Assembly: GCF_030936135.1 (NCBI RefSeq)
Contig: NC_082606.1
Span: 4,721,255-4,785,254, forward strand
Source of the DNA: Gavia stellata
Taxonomy: Eukaryota > Chordata > Aves > Gaviiformes > Gaviidae
DNA length: 64,000 nucleotides
Reading direction: 5' to 3'
Positions 9,901 to 24,900 of this stretch are shown here, in pieces. The notes below the pieces were generated by a model. It searched no databases. It was not told the DNA's origin and saw only the letters and a program-made list of their open reading frames with translations. Positions within the stretch are counted from its first letter, which is position 1, and every line of letters begins with the position of its first letter. Made by a program: the position numbers and the translations under genes.

Positions 9901-12900
9901 TTCATTTCAGGAAGTACAACAAGCGACTGGGGAAGCTCAAGCTACGCTGTCCAGCGCTTATGGCAGTCTGTGAAATATCAGGCTTAACAGCCATAGAGAT
10001 GACATCTGGTTTGGTTCAGGCTGTGGTTGTTACTGACATGCTTGTTTTAAATGGATGGCATCTGTTGCCTTCTTTCCTAAACACTGCTGGAGACTGCGGG
10101 GGGAGGCACAGTTCAGCTTTCTGTTTTTTGCAAGCCCAGGCACTGCTGGCCGAGCTTTCACCCCTAAACCTCCAGGAACAAGTGTTTTACCTCTCAGGAA
10201 GGTAGAGCTCACCTGCCATCTGCTCACACATGCTCTGGAGAGCCAAATTGCTTGCTCGCCTCACTAACTGCAGGAAAATGCTTAATTTGGCAAGTACCAC
10301 TATGTGCGTTTCTCACATCTGGAGGGAAGAAAGTGAGGAGGGCTGAGTGCTGGGCACCACTGTTGGGCACATCCCAGCTGCAGAGAGCCCAGAGCTCCAT
10401 CCCTTCAGAGAGGGATGGCAGCGGGGAACACATTCCATACATCCACAAGAAAGAAATTTGAGGGTTTTAGTGAAACAGTTGGCAAGAATGAGCATAAAGT
10501 TACACCCTTCAGCACCAGGCACTGCAATTCCCTAGTGCGCAAGGGAATTATGGATGGTGTTAAAGCTCTTTTTATCTGCTGATTGCTATTAAATGCTTCT
10601 AATATGATGACAACTTATCCAAACCTGACAATCTTCAGTCATCCATGGAAACCGCCATAGCAGGACAAGCCACTTTCTGCGTTTTGTTTTCTGGTGAGTT
10701 GGGACCTGGCTCACAGCAAGTTCTGTTTTCAGCTCAGTCTTGGTATTTCATTACCTGGACTGTGACCCAAAGGACAGAGAGAGATGTTAGGGGTGTGCTC
10801 AGGACTTTTTAATTAATATATTGCACTGAATGAGGCTTTTAGCAAGATAAAATCCAACTCATGAAGCTAGGACCATTCAAAACCATACCCATCCTTCTTA
10901 GAAACTGGTAACAGTCTGAGATAAGAACACCATATCATCTGTCTTAGGAAATGGTCCTCAGGTCAGGGCAAGGTAAGAGTCCCACGGACCTGTGTGTTTA
11001 GGAGAACCCAAGAGGCATATTGGGGAAACAGACAACTCCAGTCTTTCTGTCTAAATGCTGTCAAACACACTTTTGCTGGAGGTGGGAAGCCCCCAGCTCT
11101 ACGGGGAGAGACCTTCAATCTAAACCTAAAATAGGAGGGGTGCCTGAGCCAAACAGTCTCCCCCGCCCCTGGACCCCAGCTGAGAGGCAGTTTTGCTGCC
11201 ACCCACCATTGCAGCTCTCTCCACAAAAACGGGTTGTGCTTCCTTCTCTGGGTGCAGGCAGGGACGCAGGCGGAGTCTCTTTTCTGACACCTCTTCGACT
11301 ACTAGCATTAAATCTTCCCTTCCCAGCTCTTGTAGCTTGCAGGAGGCTGGATCAAGTGGCTCCTGCAGATGGCATCTGCATCCTAGGGATGGAGTGAAAT
11401 CTAGGCTAGAGCACAGCAAGAGTCTTATTCGATGCAGTACATTGGAGAGCAATCAAAGGAGCTTAGACAAACCCTGAACCCTACTTCTGTCACTCTGCTA
11501 CTCAGCTTCCCGCCAGGATCACCCATCTGCAGCTCTTTAGGAGAAGAGGAGGTGCTCCGGTCCTGCTGTCCTGGCTTCTTCAGCACAGGCACTCTCAACT
11601 ATTTTCTTTTAAATGCACACACTCTATTGCTGACTTCCAAGTGCAGTTAAGGCCTGAGTCTTCCAGCCCCTCTTCATCCCTGCATTGCTACCAAAGGTTT
11701 CTGCACCCCATCAGCCACAGCAGAGGCAGAAACAGTTAATTGTTATTGCTGATGGTGCAGTCGTCACCATCTGAAAGTTTCAATTCCGCATGGCCTGTAC
11801 AGGGAAATACCTGTCCTACTGCCTCTGCTGAGCCGCCCCCAGGCAGGCGAGGAGTCGGCTGGCTCCAGCAGAGCTCACCTTGTCCCATCAGGGCAGGAAG
11901 AACCAGTTAGAGCTATACATTCCTGGTGCCCAAGCCCGGTGTAGAGGGGAGAGCAGAGCAAGAGGAACCTGACATCTCCCATACTCGCAGCCTGACTTGT
12001 TTGTGCATGCAATTTCGTTTGCTTACTGGTAACCTCTCACCATGCTCTACTCATCAATTTTGTGCTGCAGGTTGTGGCTGGGAAGTGCAGAGAGGATGCA
12101 GGGCTGGAGACTGCTAGGCCTGAAGCAAACACAAAGGGGAGGAGGAGGAGGAAGTGAAAGAGCCAGTCTCTGAGCTAAGCTGAGCAGGATGGTGCAGCTT
12201 CCAGAAGAAGGACAGCAACAGCAGGAAGTGGCATTTGCTGGAAGCATTTTTAAAACCAGTTGGGGAACAGCTGTGCTGATTTTAATCCAACTGGACTGAA
12301 GTGCCTCCAGAAGAGCCATAAAGCCCTTTGATACCTACCGCCCAGGCAATAAAATGTTAATCTCAGTTGAAAGTCTTTGTTCTCTTAGTAGCGGTATTTT
12401 TCTATTTAGAAGTAATACACTGCTGCCTCCAATCAGAGGCCCCACTGTAGTGTGGACCGTGCATGTGTAACAGAGACTGCTCCTGCTACAATAGCTTTGG
12501 CATCTGAGAGACGACAGACGGCTGGGGAAGCCCAGCGTACCAGTGATCATTAGGAGCAGCGGCACAGCCCTTCTGCTACCACACCACTGCGCTGTGTGTC
12601 AGGGACTCTTTGACACAGGCAGGGTTTCTGAGGAGGGATAATACTGTGGCTCTGGGGATTTTTACAAATGTGTGAAAGTCTAAGAGAGCTACCAGGGCAA
12701 GCTGAAAAAGAAGCAGGCTGAGGTTTCAAGGGCAGGTGTGAGAGAGATTCTCAAAAGCAATGAGACGATAAATCGGTAGAGGAGAGGCCTTGAAGGGCTA
12801 CGAGATCATTTCTAAACCACCCTAGTGAAGTTAGCAGTCAGTCTCCCTCTGGGAGGTCACAGACTCCCACGATATATGTAGGATCTCCTTGGATAACAGA

Positions 12901-15900
12901 TTAAACCTTATTAATATAGGCTGCCAGCTGTACTTGCAGTACTGATCTGTAAGTAGAGCTATTGTAATGGTGTGCGTGTCCCTTACACTTACAGCCTTGT
13001 TCTCAAGACACCTTAGTGACAACTTCATATTTTGTTGTGCGTGGAACAGGCCTACCCTGTTGCTGAGGGTTCACGAGGGCTCAGGCAGCGCCTGCGTTAT
13101 CATCCAGGAATCCTGTGATGAGTTTGACAGAAATTAACCAGGCTTTCTACTTCCCCATCTGTTTCGTCCCATCTTCTCAGTTACCTTTCCAGAACTTCCA
13201 GCTCAAAATATGTTTTTTCTATTCAATTCACTTAATTTATGTCCCAAATTTTCTTAAAAATCAGAGGAAGTGACACAAAAGAACACTCCAGCCTTGCCCC
13301 ATTATCATATAGCATTAGGTGTGAAGCGATAAGGGGACTAGTACTCTGTTTTAGAAGTGCATATAGTTTAGATTTCTTTCTATCAGGTCTTTTCATCATT
13401 TCCAGGGATTAGGAGAATCTCCACGCTGCCAAAAAGCTCTTACCATAAGCAGGCATCTTCCATATCATCAGACTGAAGCTCACGGCATCATCTAAATCGG
13501 GGAGAGGAACTTGGAACTAGCTTTCCCATGTCTCTTGTAATACTGTTGAGTGCCAAAATTACTGGGATGTTTTCTACATGTAGCTGCTTTTTCAGTAGAA
13601 ATCCTACCCCAAACCTACTAAATTTTCCTGGCTAATGTTCCATTGCTGACAGGAGCGATTTGGGGCCTGACTGTTTGATATTTCTTGACAAAAAGAATTG
13701 TATTTCTGAAACATTCTGACTACTTTCCACTTAATGCTGTTTGCTGAGAGATCTCATTTTGGAGAGGGCTCTAGAGATGCTACTCGTACTATCTGCAAGT
13801 AAAAGTAGCGATGCCATAATGTACTTCTGTTATTCAGCATGTACTGTTCATGTTTTCGTGATCTCAGTGACGATGTCCTGCCTCAGTCTCTTTTGTACAA
13901 ATCACTTTGAGATTTTAAATAACTCTTCATCCTTCTAGCTTTTGTCTATTTCTGCCTCCTACTGCATTAATAGGCTCCATTCTGCTATTATCTTTGTTGC
14001 CATCAGAATCTAAAGCTGAGGTGAATTCTAGGCATAGCTTGTTTCCATTATTACCTTTATGGCATTTTGAAGGAATCATTTGTCTTCATTATCTGCAGCT
14101 GCATCCTGAAGGATTTTGAAAAGGTACATGCAATATTTTCCTCTTATGAGAGCTTGGTTTTATGCAGGGCTTTCCCCCCTCCTCCTGCCTATTAAAAAAA
14201 AAAGTTTCCGCTCCACTGCTGGCGTGACAGTATAGAAGGCATCTCACAGATGGACTGACTCTCAAAGAGGCAAGAATCTTAAAATCCAGCAGATCCTCAT
14301 CTAAACCCCACTCTTCCCGGCTGCATTATGAATCAGTTTCTGATGTAGTTTCTTTCCCTCTGCAGTTTTCAGCATACTCCATCTTTTTAATTTCCTCTGT
14401 AGCTCTGCCTACAGCTGGCAAACTAATCACTGCCTGAGCAGTGCACCTCAAAATATTTGTTTATGCTGAATGACTCTAACTGGACTTTCTGTTTCCCATC
14501 CTCTGCTGGTCATCTTAATCGGTATCCGTGTTTGGTTCATGGTACTGAGCTCAAAGAACAATTATTTTATTCAGGGGAAGGAAGTGAAGCAGTAGGAAAA
14601 AACATAGTATGAGCTAGCTGTGAAAAGGAGTTTTCAGCATGCTTTTAGCATGAAGAGAAGCAGAAATTTTTAGCAATAGCAGAGATTGAGACCATTACGA
14701 GGTCATTGTGTGGACTTACATGAACGTACAATTCCGTTTCTTCCCGCTGCAGGGTCTACATGGGTACAGACCTCTGTTCCCACAGAATATTTAACATTGC
14801 AAGCATCTGGCTTAGCCTTAGACAGCTGTTGAACATAGGTAATTTCAGCTTCACTCCTTTTGCCTTCAGTCAGTCCCTCCCATAGCCTTTGTTGCTGTGA
14901 CCTAGATTGTAAGCAAATGCTTTCTGATGGCATTTCAGAAGAAACTAATCTTGCACTTCAACTGAATCATGACTGGATTCATCTGTGCTCCATACTCTGT
15001 GCATGTGTGAGTTTATTTCTGCCTCCATCCTTGAGCAGCAAATGCTTAATAACCTGTCCTTACACACAGTCTCACCTGCAAGGCACAACCTATGGAAAGA
15101 AGACTTACAGGGCCTTTCTTTCTCCAAAAGCAAAGCTGCTGCTGGCTATAGGGACTAGAGATTTACAAATACTGTTCAAAGTTTTTCAAAATTTTAACAT
15201 ACAAAGGAAAATAAAAGCCTTAATTAACAACTCCAAAAACATGTCATAAAACTGATAACGACCCTCCAGTAATTACCACATACCCTGGTTATACTGTGCT
15301 AAGCAAATTCCCTATCCAATTGTGCTGCCCGAGTGGAGTAACATACAGTCAATAATAGACCATGTGGAGAGCAAGATACCAGTATTAGCGTTTTCCTTGG
15401 AGTGAGACATCCTTACAGCCTCTTGAGCGCTGGGATCAATAATGAGACAAAGCGAAAGAAAAATGCAAGTAAGAAAGCCAGCTGCTCAAAGAACCCTTTT
15501 AAGTTGATATATGTACTGTTGGATTTCTGCATGGAAATGGTGACTTTGAAATGGCCCTTAGAGAATGATGTATCAATATTAGCACTGCTAAATGTGCAGC
15601 TTACATACTTCATATATGAGGCAACTTTTGCTTTGTTCATTTATTTCTCCAAACTACACTGCCCATTCCCTTCCTGTTAAAGGTGCTGAAGCATCTGCTG
15701 TTGCAAACCATAAACCTGTCCTTACTGTTTTCACATAGACAATGCAATTGTCCTGTTCACGCATTATTAAAGCCTTGCTATTACAAGGGGACAGTCTGAT
15801 TTAAGCCTTGCTGGCATTATTGCCTTTACGCAAGCACTTACTCCATCAGAGGGACTGCCCCAGAGAAAGTGCTGGATATATGGATTTGAAACATGCTCTA

Positions 15901-18900
15901 TCATACTCCCAGGTATGGAAGAGTTTGAGTTTGCATCCCTCTGATGCTTCCTCATAGACTAAGAGCATCCTCCACACAGCAGTGAGGAATAACACAACTC
16001 CTCCCGTCCCAGGACATCACTGGGATTATTCCTGCACATATATACTTGTTTACTCAAGTGGAGTGCTCCGTGCTGCCCACTGAAGCTAAGACAGGGAGGG
16101 ATGCAAAGGGGAATGAAATCAGCTGCAGTAATTCCTGGCACTGAGGGCCAGGGCTGATGGGCTTCCTTCCCGGGACATCTGGTCATTAGCCCTCACAGAA
16201 TAAGGGCTTTTAGGTCCTTTCAGTCAGGACAATGGGCTGCATGCTAGGAAATGCTAACTTCATGCAGCAGAGGCTTAATCACACCTTTTGGGACTTTAAA
16301 AGCTGGTAGCTATTGATTGAGGCAAGGGTGGTGAAGCGAGGTCACAGCTGCCTTCATCTTTCATATGGGGTCCATGGAGACCACACGTAGTAGCATGCAG
16401 AGCTCCCTATTGATTCAAGTGGCTTGGCAATTAAAAAGCCCTGTTTTCATCCTTTCAGTCATTTACCCTTCACCAGATGAAGCCAAGTGGCCTCAGCCAG
16501 CTCTCATGGCTGCCCAAACCAAGCTGGATGCACTCAGCTGTAACTCCAGATGAAAGCTGAGCACAGCTTCATTTCACACAAGTCAGGGTTGTCCTGAGAC
16601 ACCACCCCCAACAGATGGGGCAGTGTTTCCCAGGCCCAGATTGAGCCAAGAACCCAGTGAAGTGAAAATGGTGTGGCTCTGGAGGAAGGCCTTCCTGTGG
16701 ACAGAGCTGAGCGGGGAGGCACTGAAGCAAGGCTATGTGAATGATTTGTTTTCTGTGCCGCTCTAATCCTCCTCCTGTCCCTCCAGCTCACCACGGAAAT
16801 ACAAGAGATGACAACCTGCATGTGGACCATTTGAACCCCTTGGGGAAGAGGAGTGTGTCTTTCTGTCCTCAGGACTATTGCCCGAGGGCTTGTACGGAGG
16901 CTGAAGCTTGGGAGGCCCTCAAACCATCTTTGTACAGCACCTAGCACAGTAGAGTCTGGGGCAGTACAGCTGCTCAGTCCTCGTGTGCACTCCCAATAAT
17001 ATAAATGGTGAATAACTATGGCAAAGGCACAGTCTCAGCCCACAGTCAGCTCTGGGGCTTAAAGCGCACATGAACTTCCCTGCAGGGAAATGGATGTGTC
17101 TTTTCATAAATCACTTTGTTGCCCAAATAAAATAAAAGGCCATTTAATTTTCATAGCCGTAGTTTTATAAAACAATAGTCAAAAGTACCCAGTTTATCAT
17201 GCTCTCAGATGATGAAAGAGCCAGATAATGCATTCAAACTACAAAGATTTCCAGAAACAATAGAAGACTTTACCACGTATTATGGAGAATACAACATCTC
17301 TGGTGCAGGCGTCATGCAGGCTGAATGCCTTCTGGCTATTCTTGCAACACTAAGCATGAGAAGACAGTAGTTATTATACCAATATAAGATAAATTATGCC
17401 CTTAAAGTCATATATACAAAGGGCACTGTTGCTATTTTTACAGTCAGAAATGCAGCTGGCACTTTACAGATGAATCTTCAAAGAAATTCCTTATGCCCAC
17501 ACTAGCAGTTTCCCTCAACAGCCTTGCACCAAGATCTCCCAGTGCAGAAGTGTGTTTGTGCATGGACAACACGTGCTAAGCAGCCTTTTAGCAAGTAACC
17601 ATACTGCTTTCAAGTGAGCAGCATTCACCATACTGAGTGCAGGACTGAGGCCTTAACTAGGTGGAGTGAAAGAGCTATGCAAGACATCCTTGAATATAAG
17701 GACACTCTTGCATCTATTTTCAAGGGATAAAAGTGTGTCCCACACAAACATATTTCGTTTTAGTAAATCATGGCTGCAATCCCTGACCATTCACCTTCCT
17801 GTTATTTCCCACATTCCTGTGCCTTATTCCTATACCCACCCAGAAAGGCACATCCTGACTGCGGCCAAGCAGGGGCAGAGGAGGCACAAGAGCTGCTTCC
17901 TTGACCAAAGGCAAGTTGTTTTGGTCTGCTGATTGGCACTGGCTCTGTGTATAGCATTCTCTACCCTGTTGCTCCATGATGTCTCATGTTTGTGTGAGGC
18001 ATAGGTCTCGCATTTTAGTTCCATGGATAACCCTCTAAAGCCAGCTAGTTCCATCCATCTTCTGTGCAGCAATACTAAACTCTGGGCAGTGCAGAGACTC
18101 AGTGGACTCCACTGGGAACATATGCCCAAACTACAGAGAGAAGAGTTTATTTTAAAAAGCACCTTTACATATATGTGGGTAACTATGGTAATAAAATCCT
18201 TGCAAGGCAATAATGCAATTTCGTAGGAACGAGCTAAAAATTGCTGCCCAGATTGCAGTATAACAGAATGATTATACACCTCCCAGGACTGGGTAACTGA
18301 GAGGGACATTCATGCCGTTCTCAGCCAGTGAACACCAGGATGTTTGTAGGTTCTCATCGTTTCCTTGAGACTGATCTCATCTGTTTATGACCAGCTTATG
18401 TGAACTGTTCTCTTTACCAGATGCACGTTAGTGGGCTGCCAACAGATTCTTATGCTCTACTCAACACAAAGAGCGGCCGCCCCCAACCATCCCCATGGGC
18501 CATTGCCTGCTTCTGCCTCCAGTCACCCAGCTGTGACGGCTGCTATCTGTGAGAGGAACTCTGTAACCGTGTCACTGTTGAATCAGCTCCAAAAACTTAT
18601 TTAACTCCTGTCTTGCTTATAGAGACATGTCTTTTAAATTCTTATCCCAATATCTTCTTCTTCAAGATACAAACTTTTTCTCCTCACCCAGCAATTTCCT
18701 TCTGTATTTGCTTTGTGTTATTACATGATAAAATCTGGCTAATGGGCACCCTAATTATTGCAGCATCCAAATGACAGGCTTCAGGCAAAATGATAATTAC
18801 TTATGCAAAAGTATTCATAAAATTAACATAACCTGAATAAATTCAAGCTTAATTTAACAGTCCACTGCACTTATTACAAGCATTTAGCACATGCAATTGT

Positions 18901-21900
18901 TTAAACTTAGTAGAGAGCAACTTTCTCTTTCACAAGCTATCAGGGTCAAAAGTAGATGTAACCACAATTTGCCCTAACAAGAGCAAATGTCAAACAGTTT
19001 AAGGAGCTATACAGCAATTTGTTCAAATGCATGTAAGTTAAAAAGCATACAAAGAAGCTCTTCCCAGGCTTTTAATTATGGCAGAGTATTCAAACTCTTC
19101 CTTAAGTTCTCTTTCTCAGCCAAAATCAAGAAGAAAAAAAACGGTAGAAGAAGTTATAAATTCCCTCTCTCTCCTCCTCCCTACCTTGGAACAGATTCAG
19201 GGCTTTATTCTGAGATCCTTCTATGGTTCCAAGTACTATACTTGAGATTTTTTTAACTTTTATCTACAATGCAGAGTGTTCCCCACTGACATACTCATAA
19301 CACACAGAATACTATCTGTGGTGAGAGGGGAAAGAGCTGTTTGACTTTTGTACAGAAAATCTTGTGTGCCACAGTGTCCATCCACACGGTAAAATCAAAA
19401 AGCTTTGGGAAGATAATGGAATGGTACATTTCATAGCACTGTTCTCCCTACCTGCAGGAGTGCATAGGATTCCCTTCTGTCACTAAAACTGTGTCAGCTG
19501 TACATCTCTCATTGTATTTTAGCCTGGTTTCCCAAGATTGGAGTGGGGTCTTTCAGTCATGCCATTTGTCTATCTTTCACTTAGAAGTGAATAACTTTTG
19601 AATAAAATTGGTCACTTTCTAATAAACTGAAAGAAAGGCAAGAGAGCACTGTGTTCATCTTTAGCTATGAGTACTAGAGCTGTGTGAAAACCAGGTACTC
19701 TGACATGATGGCTATTTCACACACACTACACCTTTCTTGCCTCCTTCTTCCCTTTCTTGAAGATGTAATTTTGTGTCCATCTTGCTTGGGACCCTGGCTA
19801 TGGGGTTAGGAGAAACATTGCAAGATGTCCCCCACACAAAGTCCTCGAGTACCTTCTTAGGTATTTTTCCAGCAGCATGAAATGTCGGCGATAAATCAGT
19901 GAATTAATTAATTCTCCTGTTACTTAAACAATAGCAAGGACGAAAGCTCTGTCCCTGAAAATGGTCCTTTTACAGCATTCTGACCATTCCCATAGCTGCC
20001 CTGTGACCCGTTTTGAAGGTTCCCGTTGTTGTTGCAACAAAGCCAACAACCGCAACATTTCTGTATAACCTGTGCTAATGGAAAGCATTACAGATCCTTA
20101 CTGTTTGTTCTTCATGTTTGTCACAAAGTATTGATATCAAGTTCATTAAAGGGATTAGGAAATAAATCACACTTGAGAGAACATGATGCCAGTCAGGTCC
20201 AGATGATTCCAATTTACTTCACTAAAATACTTTTGATTAAAACACATTGCTGGTGACGTGTCTTAAAAAGAACTTGGACTTCAATCTCTGTAATAACTGC
20301 AATATGTTCTCAGTCTCTAGCCTTGCCACAGACTGCATAAGCTCAGTGTTAAAGACTCCTGCAAAAAGAGTTATTAGGTGCTTACTTCAGACCCAGACTT
20401 CTCACTGCAGTCATTGCTGATGTCCTGGCACACCCTATGGAGGATCATATGTAAATTAATATCATTATTTAGATGTTCCAGACTCACTATGCATCATTAT
20501 GGCACAGTGTCAATTTTACATAAACTTGCACATATGGAACATTTTAAAAATCTCCCAACGGCAGCAAGAGAAATGGAAAGCAATAGCTTCAGCAATCAGC
20601 AACCTCTTAATAGCATCAGAATCTCAGCACTGACATGGACAATAGATTAGTCCTCAGAAGGTCTCTCTGAGTAACACTGATAACACTGCTTTCCATCAAG
20701 ATTGTTTTAAAGCACTGATCTTTCTCCAGAGATGCTAAGACAAACTCTCATCTTGTGGGTGCATTTTCTGGGTTTGTGTCACAGGTCAGAATAGAAGCTA
20801 AACACAAAAGGATAGCAAACTCTTTTACTCACAGTGGGTAGAAGTCCTTGGTCATCAAAACTGCTGTGTATTTCAGTGATGCTGTCTGTCTCAGCCCAAC
20901 CTGAGATGCCAGAAATTCTCAATGCATTTAAAAAGGTGACAGGTCCCTTGGTCTCTTTGATGGGGCCATTTTTTGTGTATGTGGAACACAAAGGTGAGGA
21001 AATTGGAGTGAATGGGACACAAGCACAGAGGTATTTCCAAGGCATGGTCTGGAGGCAGACTAGCTGTATGTCTTTCAGCCTGCTAAAGGGATATGCAGGC
21101 TCACAGGGGGCTCAGGGAAGAGTCTTAGGCACCAGATACTGGAGGAGAGAGGACCTCTGCACTGACCCACTGTAGCTATTCCTATCTGCAGTTTCTGTAA
21201 GACCACTTGATTTCCAATTGCACCTTTATCTCCCAGCAGCGGCAGCTACTTAGACACAAAAGCTTCAGCCCTTTGAAAACCTTCTGTGAACTCATCAGAC
21301 CTGTGATGAAATCAGTCCACCAGGCCCACATGAACATCTTGTGAAGATTAACATTGAGATACATATCTACAGGGCTTTTAGAAATCTGTAGTTCGGTCAG
21401 TCACCTAGACTGTCACCTCCTTTCTGCTTGAGCAACTGAACTGCCTTTCCTAGTGAGCAGCTGGTTTGTTCAGGAGATTATCTAGTAGAAGACTGTGGTA
21501 TTGCCTGCTGCAGGAACCATTTCAAGCCTCAGCACCTTTCTCTCTAGTTGCAGTGTGTGACCATTCAGCAAATTCTAACAGCAAATCATACTCAAGCTTG
21601 TAAAACAGATTAGCTGCCAGATTCCTCTTTGTTTCGAAAATATGGCAAGAAAACTGAGTGCTTGCCACAGATCATGTCGGCAGAGCATCACTGGCAGGCC
21701 CTCAGATGGAAACAGAATGAGAGATACAAGACAAAATTCCCGGTTTCAGAACTTCACTCTGATTTAGAAGAATGCAGCAAGAGTCAAGTAAGAGCGAACT
21801 AAAATTTCAAGAATCCTGGGGTTTTTTTTCTTCTGATAGAAACTGGCCTCTTGTTCTGGGAGTCAATGTGAGGAATGCTGAAACTGAAGAAATTAGCAGA

Positions 21901-24900
21901 AAGCACTACGACATCTATTCCCACCTATTCCTCCATTATTAATAACAGGAGTTTTTCCACCACCCTCCTTAGCCAGCCAGCCAGCCATCTGTAATATCAA
22001 AGAGAACACCTTAGGTTGTTCCACTTCTGACATGGCAGTATTCAGACAGCACATATTTTAACAGGATTCAAAGACTCTAGATTCTGCAGACATGTGGGAT
22101 TTGGAGCTTCCTGCCAGCAGAAATAGATGTCTTTGCACTCAGAGTGCAAAAAGTGATCACTGAGCTAAAGCAGCACTAGCTCTCCAGCATACAGCATGCA
22201 GTGGGACAGCTCTGTTCCCACACAATAGTAGCTGATGGTACTGATATGTGCAAACTGAACAATTCAATGCAATAATCACATTTCTGGCTGAGATTTTTTT
22301 TCATATTTTGGGTTTCCCACAGTGGATTATTTTCAATCCAACTTCATTGCCTGATCTATTTACTGGTTAGGATGTTTATTTTTCCTGGAGAAAAGAAAAA
22401 CAATAAATGTTTTATGAAAGCAGCATAAGAACAAAGTATGCAAAATCAAAGGAAAATCCTAAAATGAACTCTTCTTGCCCTAGAGCAGAGAATATGTCTG
22501 CTGTATCCTAGTGTTCCACTCATGTAGGGAAGTTTTGTTTTTGTGAAATGTTACACATGTGCCAAGTTGCTGCAGATATCTGTATAACCCTTTCTTTGTC
22601 TTGCTGTAGCAGTTAGTTATCAGTGTGGCCAATGCAGTGCACAGCATGGTCCCAAGCCTGCAGGCACATAGGTTGGGAGTCAGTTGCCTAATCACAGCCA
22701 TCTACGTTGTCATGCCCTCAGGTTTTGTCCCTGGTCTGCTGCTGCCCCTCCAAAAAGAGGCACAGAGCTCATGCAGAGCCTGTGTTACATGCCAGCTTTG
22801 TGCAGTCTCTTGGATACATGGGACATCTAAAATAGCTGTAGACACCTATGTTTAGGGAACTGAATACTCACTTGTACTGTGTCCGTTCAAGCAGCAGGAC
22901 TGTTTAGGCAACTGCAAGACAAAGCCTTTAGATTTCAGGGAGGAAGACTTCTCACCTTCTTAGCTATCTATTCTGCTGGCCTTGGGTAAAGAAATACTCT
23001 CAAACATAAATAGTAGTATGTAATAAATTCACAGGGAAGAGTTCCCTAATGCATACACTCACATGGTCAGAAAGTTCTTAGCAACAAAGCTTGAAGGTGA
23101 TTTGGCTGTCACCATTGAGCAGTGGCAGACCTCAGAAGTCTAGCTTCTTGGGCACAGAGACTTGCAAGGCAGCAAACATGCAGCGGGTGGTTATGCATAC
23201 AGTGGTTAATTAGCTGCCATCCAGACAGAGGTGAGCTATGTTTGTCACCATTCTATGCTTGTAACCACTGAGTGCTTCCAGCTCAAGTGACAAAGTGCTA
23301 ACGAGAACACAGCAGCGTGAGGGGAAGGAAGTTCCTGCTTGCTCACTGAAACACATAACTGTGAGCCAGGCTCTGTCCCTGGCTCCACTACTTGTTCCAT
23401 CACAGGCCTGATTAAAAGACCTAGTGGTGCAGAGAGCATCTCTTTGATTTTAATCTGGAAAGCAATATCCATAAAATCCCTGGGGCCCTTTTCAGATATC
23501 CACATGCTATCAAGTAATCGACAAACCATTTATGTAACCCTTAGGTGCTCCATTGTCCTGGCACCTTTGCCTATGGAAGTCCCTCCCTCCTATGTGCAGA
23601 GAGTGGCCGCCTGAAGCTTTCAGGATCCTATTCTGCTAAGCAACTGTTTAACACTCAGACGTTGTGAGACTAAGTTTTTGTGGATGCCAGCTACAGTAAC
23701 TTTACTCTGCTTCCATCACCTCATCTGGGGAGGGATGTATTCATGCTTTTTTACATAAAAAGTGGACAAAACTGTCTTTATTGGCCACCATGGCATTGTT
23801 CAACTTCCATGTTCCCAAAGGAGCTTAATCTCAGCAAAGAAAAGAAAGGCAGGAGACAACTGCAAGGCTTTTGGCCAGTAAAATCATTCCAAATCCTTGT
23901 CTGCCTAGATTTAAAGAGCTTCAAAGTCCAGGAGGACTCACAAAATGCAAATTGGCCTTTGCAACTGTTTCAACAATGAGCCATAAAACTAACACCCTGG
24001 ACCAATTCTAGTCTCTGTTCACATGAACTTACCCATGCACCAGTAACTCTAATTTAACTCCATGAAAGTCAAGTGGTGAAGCTTCCACACTGAAATTACG
24101 AAAGAAAGGAACTTCTGTCATGCCAGACTGCAAATGAAGCTTAGGGGAACAGTTTCAATCCTGGAAGAAGAAAGTTTCCAGTTATGCAGGGTAGCTCATA
24201 TCTCAAGAGCCTGTTCTTAATAATAACCTTTACAACCCAGTTACACAGGTCATGCTTTACTACTTGGATAGTAGTTGCCAACTGGATGGAAACCTGCCTT
24301 GGTATTTTCCAGTTGATGGGAAAGCTTTCTGAAGGCTATTTGCTTGAGCAGTGCAACAGCTTAGCATGAGCCTTCCTAGAAATGAAACATAGAAATCACT
24401 GCTTCCATTAAATGCACTCGCTTGTTCTAGACAATGTGAGGTTCATATCAATACCTTGCTGAACCCTCACAAACCGTGCATCAGGGCTGCTTTAGACACA
24501 GGAAAGGTAACTGCTACGAGTAGCATTTTTCTGGAATGGCAAAACAGCCCTGCTACCTATTGGCTTTGGCTCTGCTCCTTGCCTCATCAGCTTGTACCAG
24601 CCCCGACATCCACCACCCACCTTCTGGGAGGCGGAGGCAAAGCACTCTACAGTGTTGGTGGGCTCCTGTTGCTGTAGGATATGGCATGTGCCAGCATGTC
24701 CTGCAATGCAAGGCTATTTACGTCTCAGCCTTGATGTGGCAAGACACAGTTTTATCTGCATCACTGAGCTTTGAGCTAGCTCAGCCTGGCACTTTTTATG
24801 GAGTCCCTTTGGCACAGCTGATTGCACAAGCAGGTCCAGATACCCCTGAAATTGAATTTGTTTGGGAAAGAACACCCAACTATTTTAATTTGAATCTTAA

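Noticed and set aside
20029..20040. TTGTTGCAACAA palindrome
   Set aside because: A 12-bp palindrome is expected by chance in a window of this size and shows no context.
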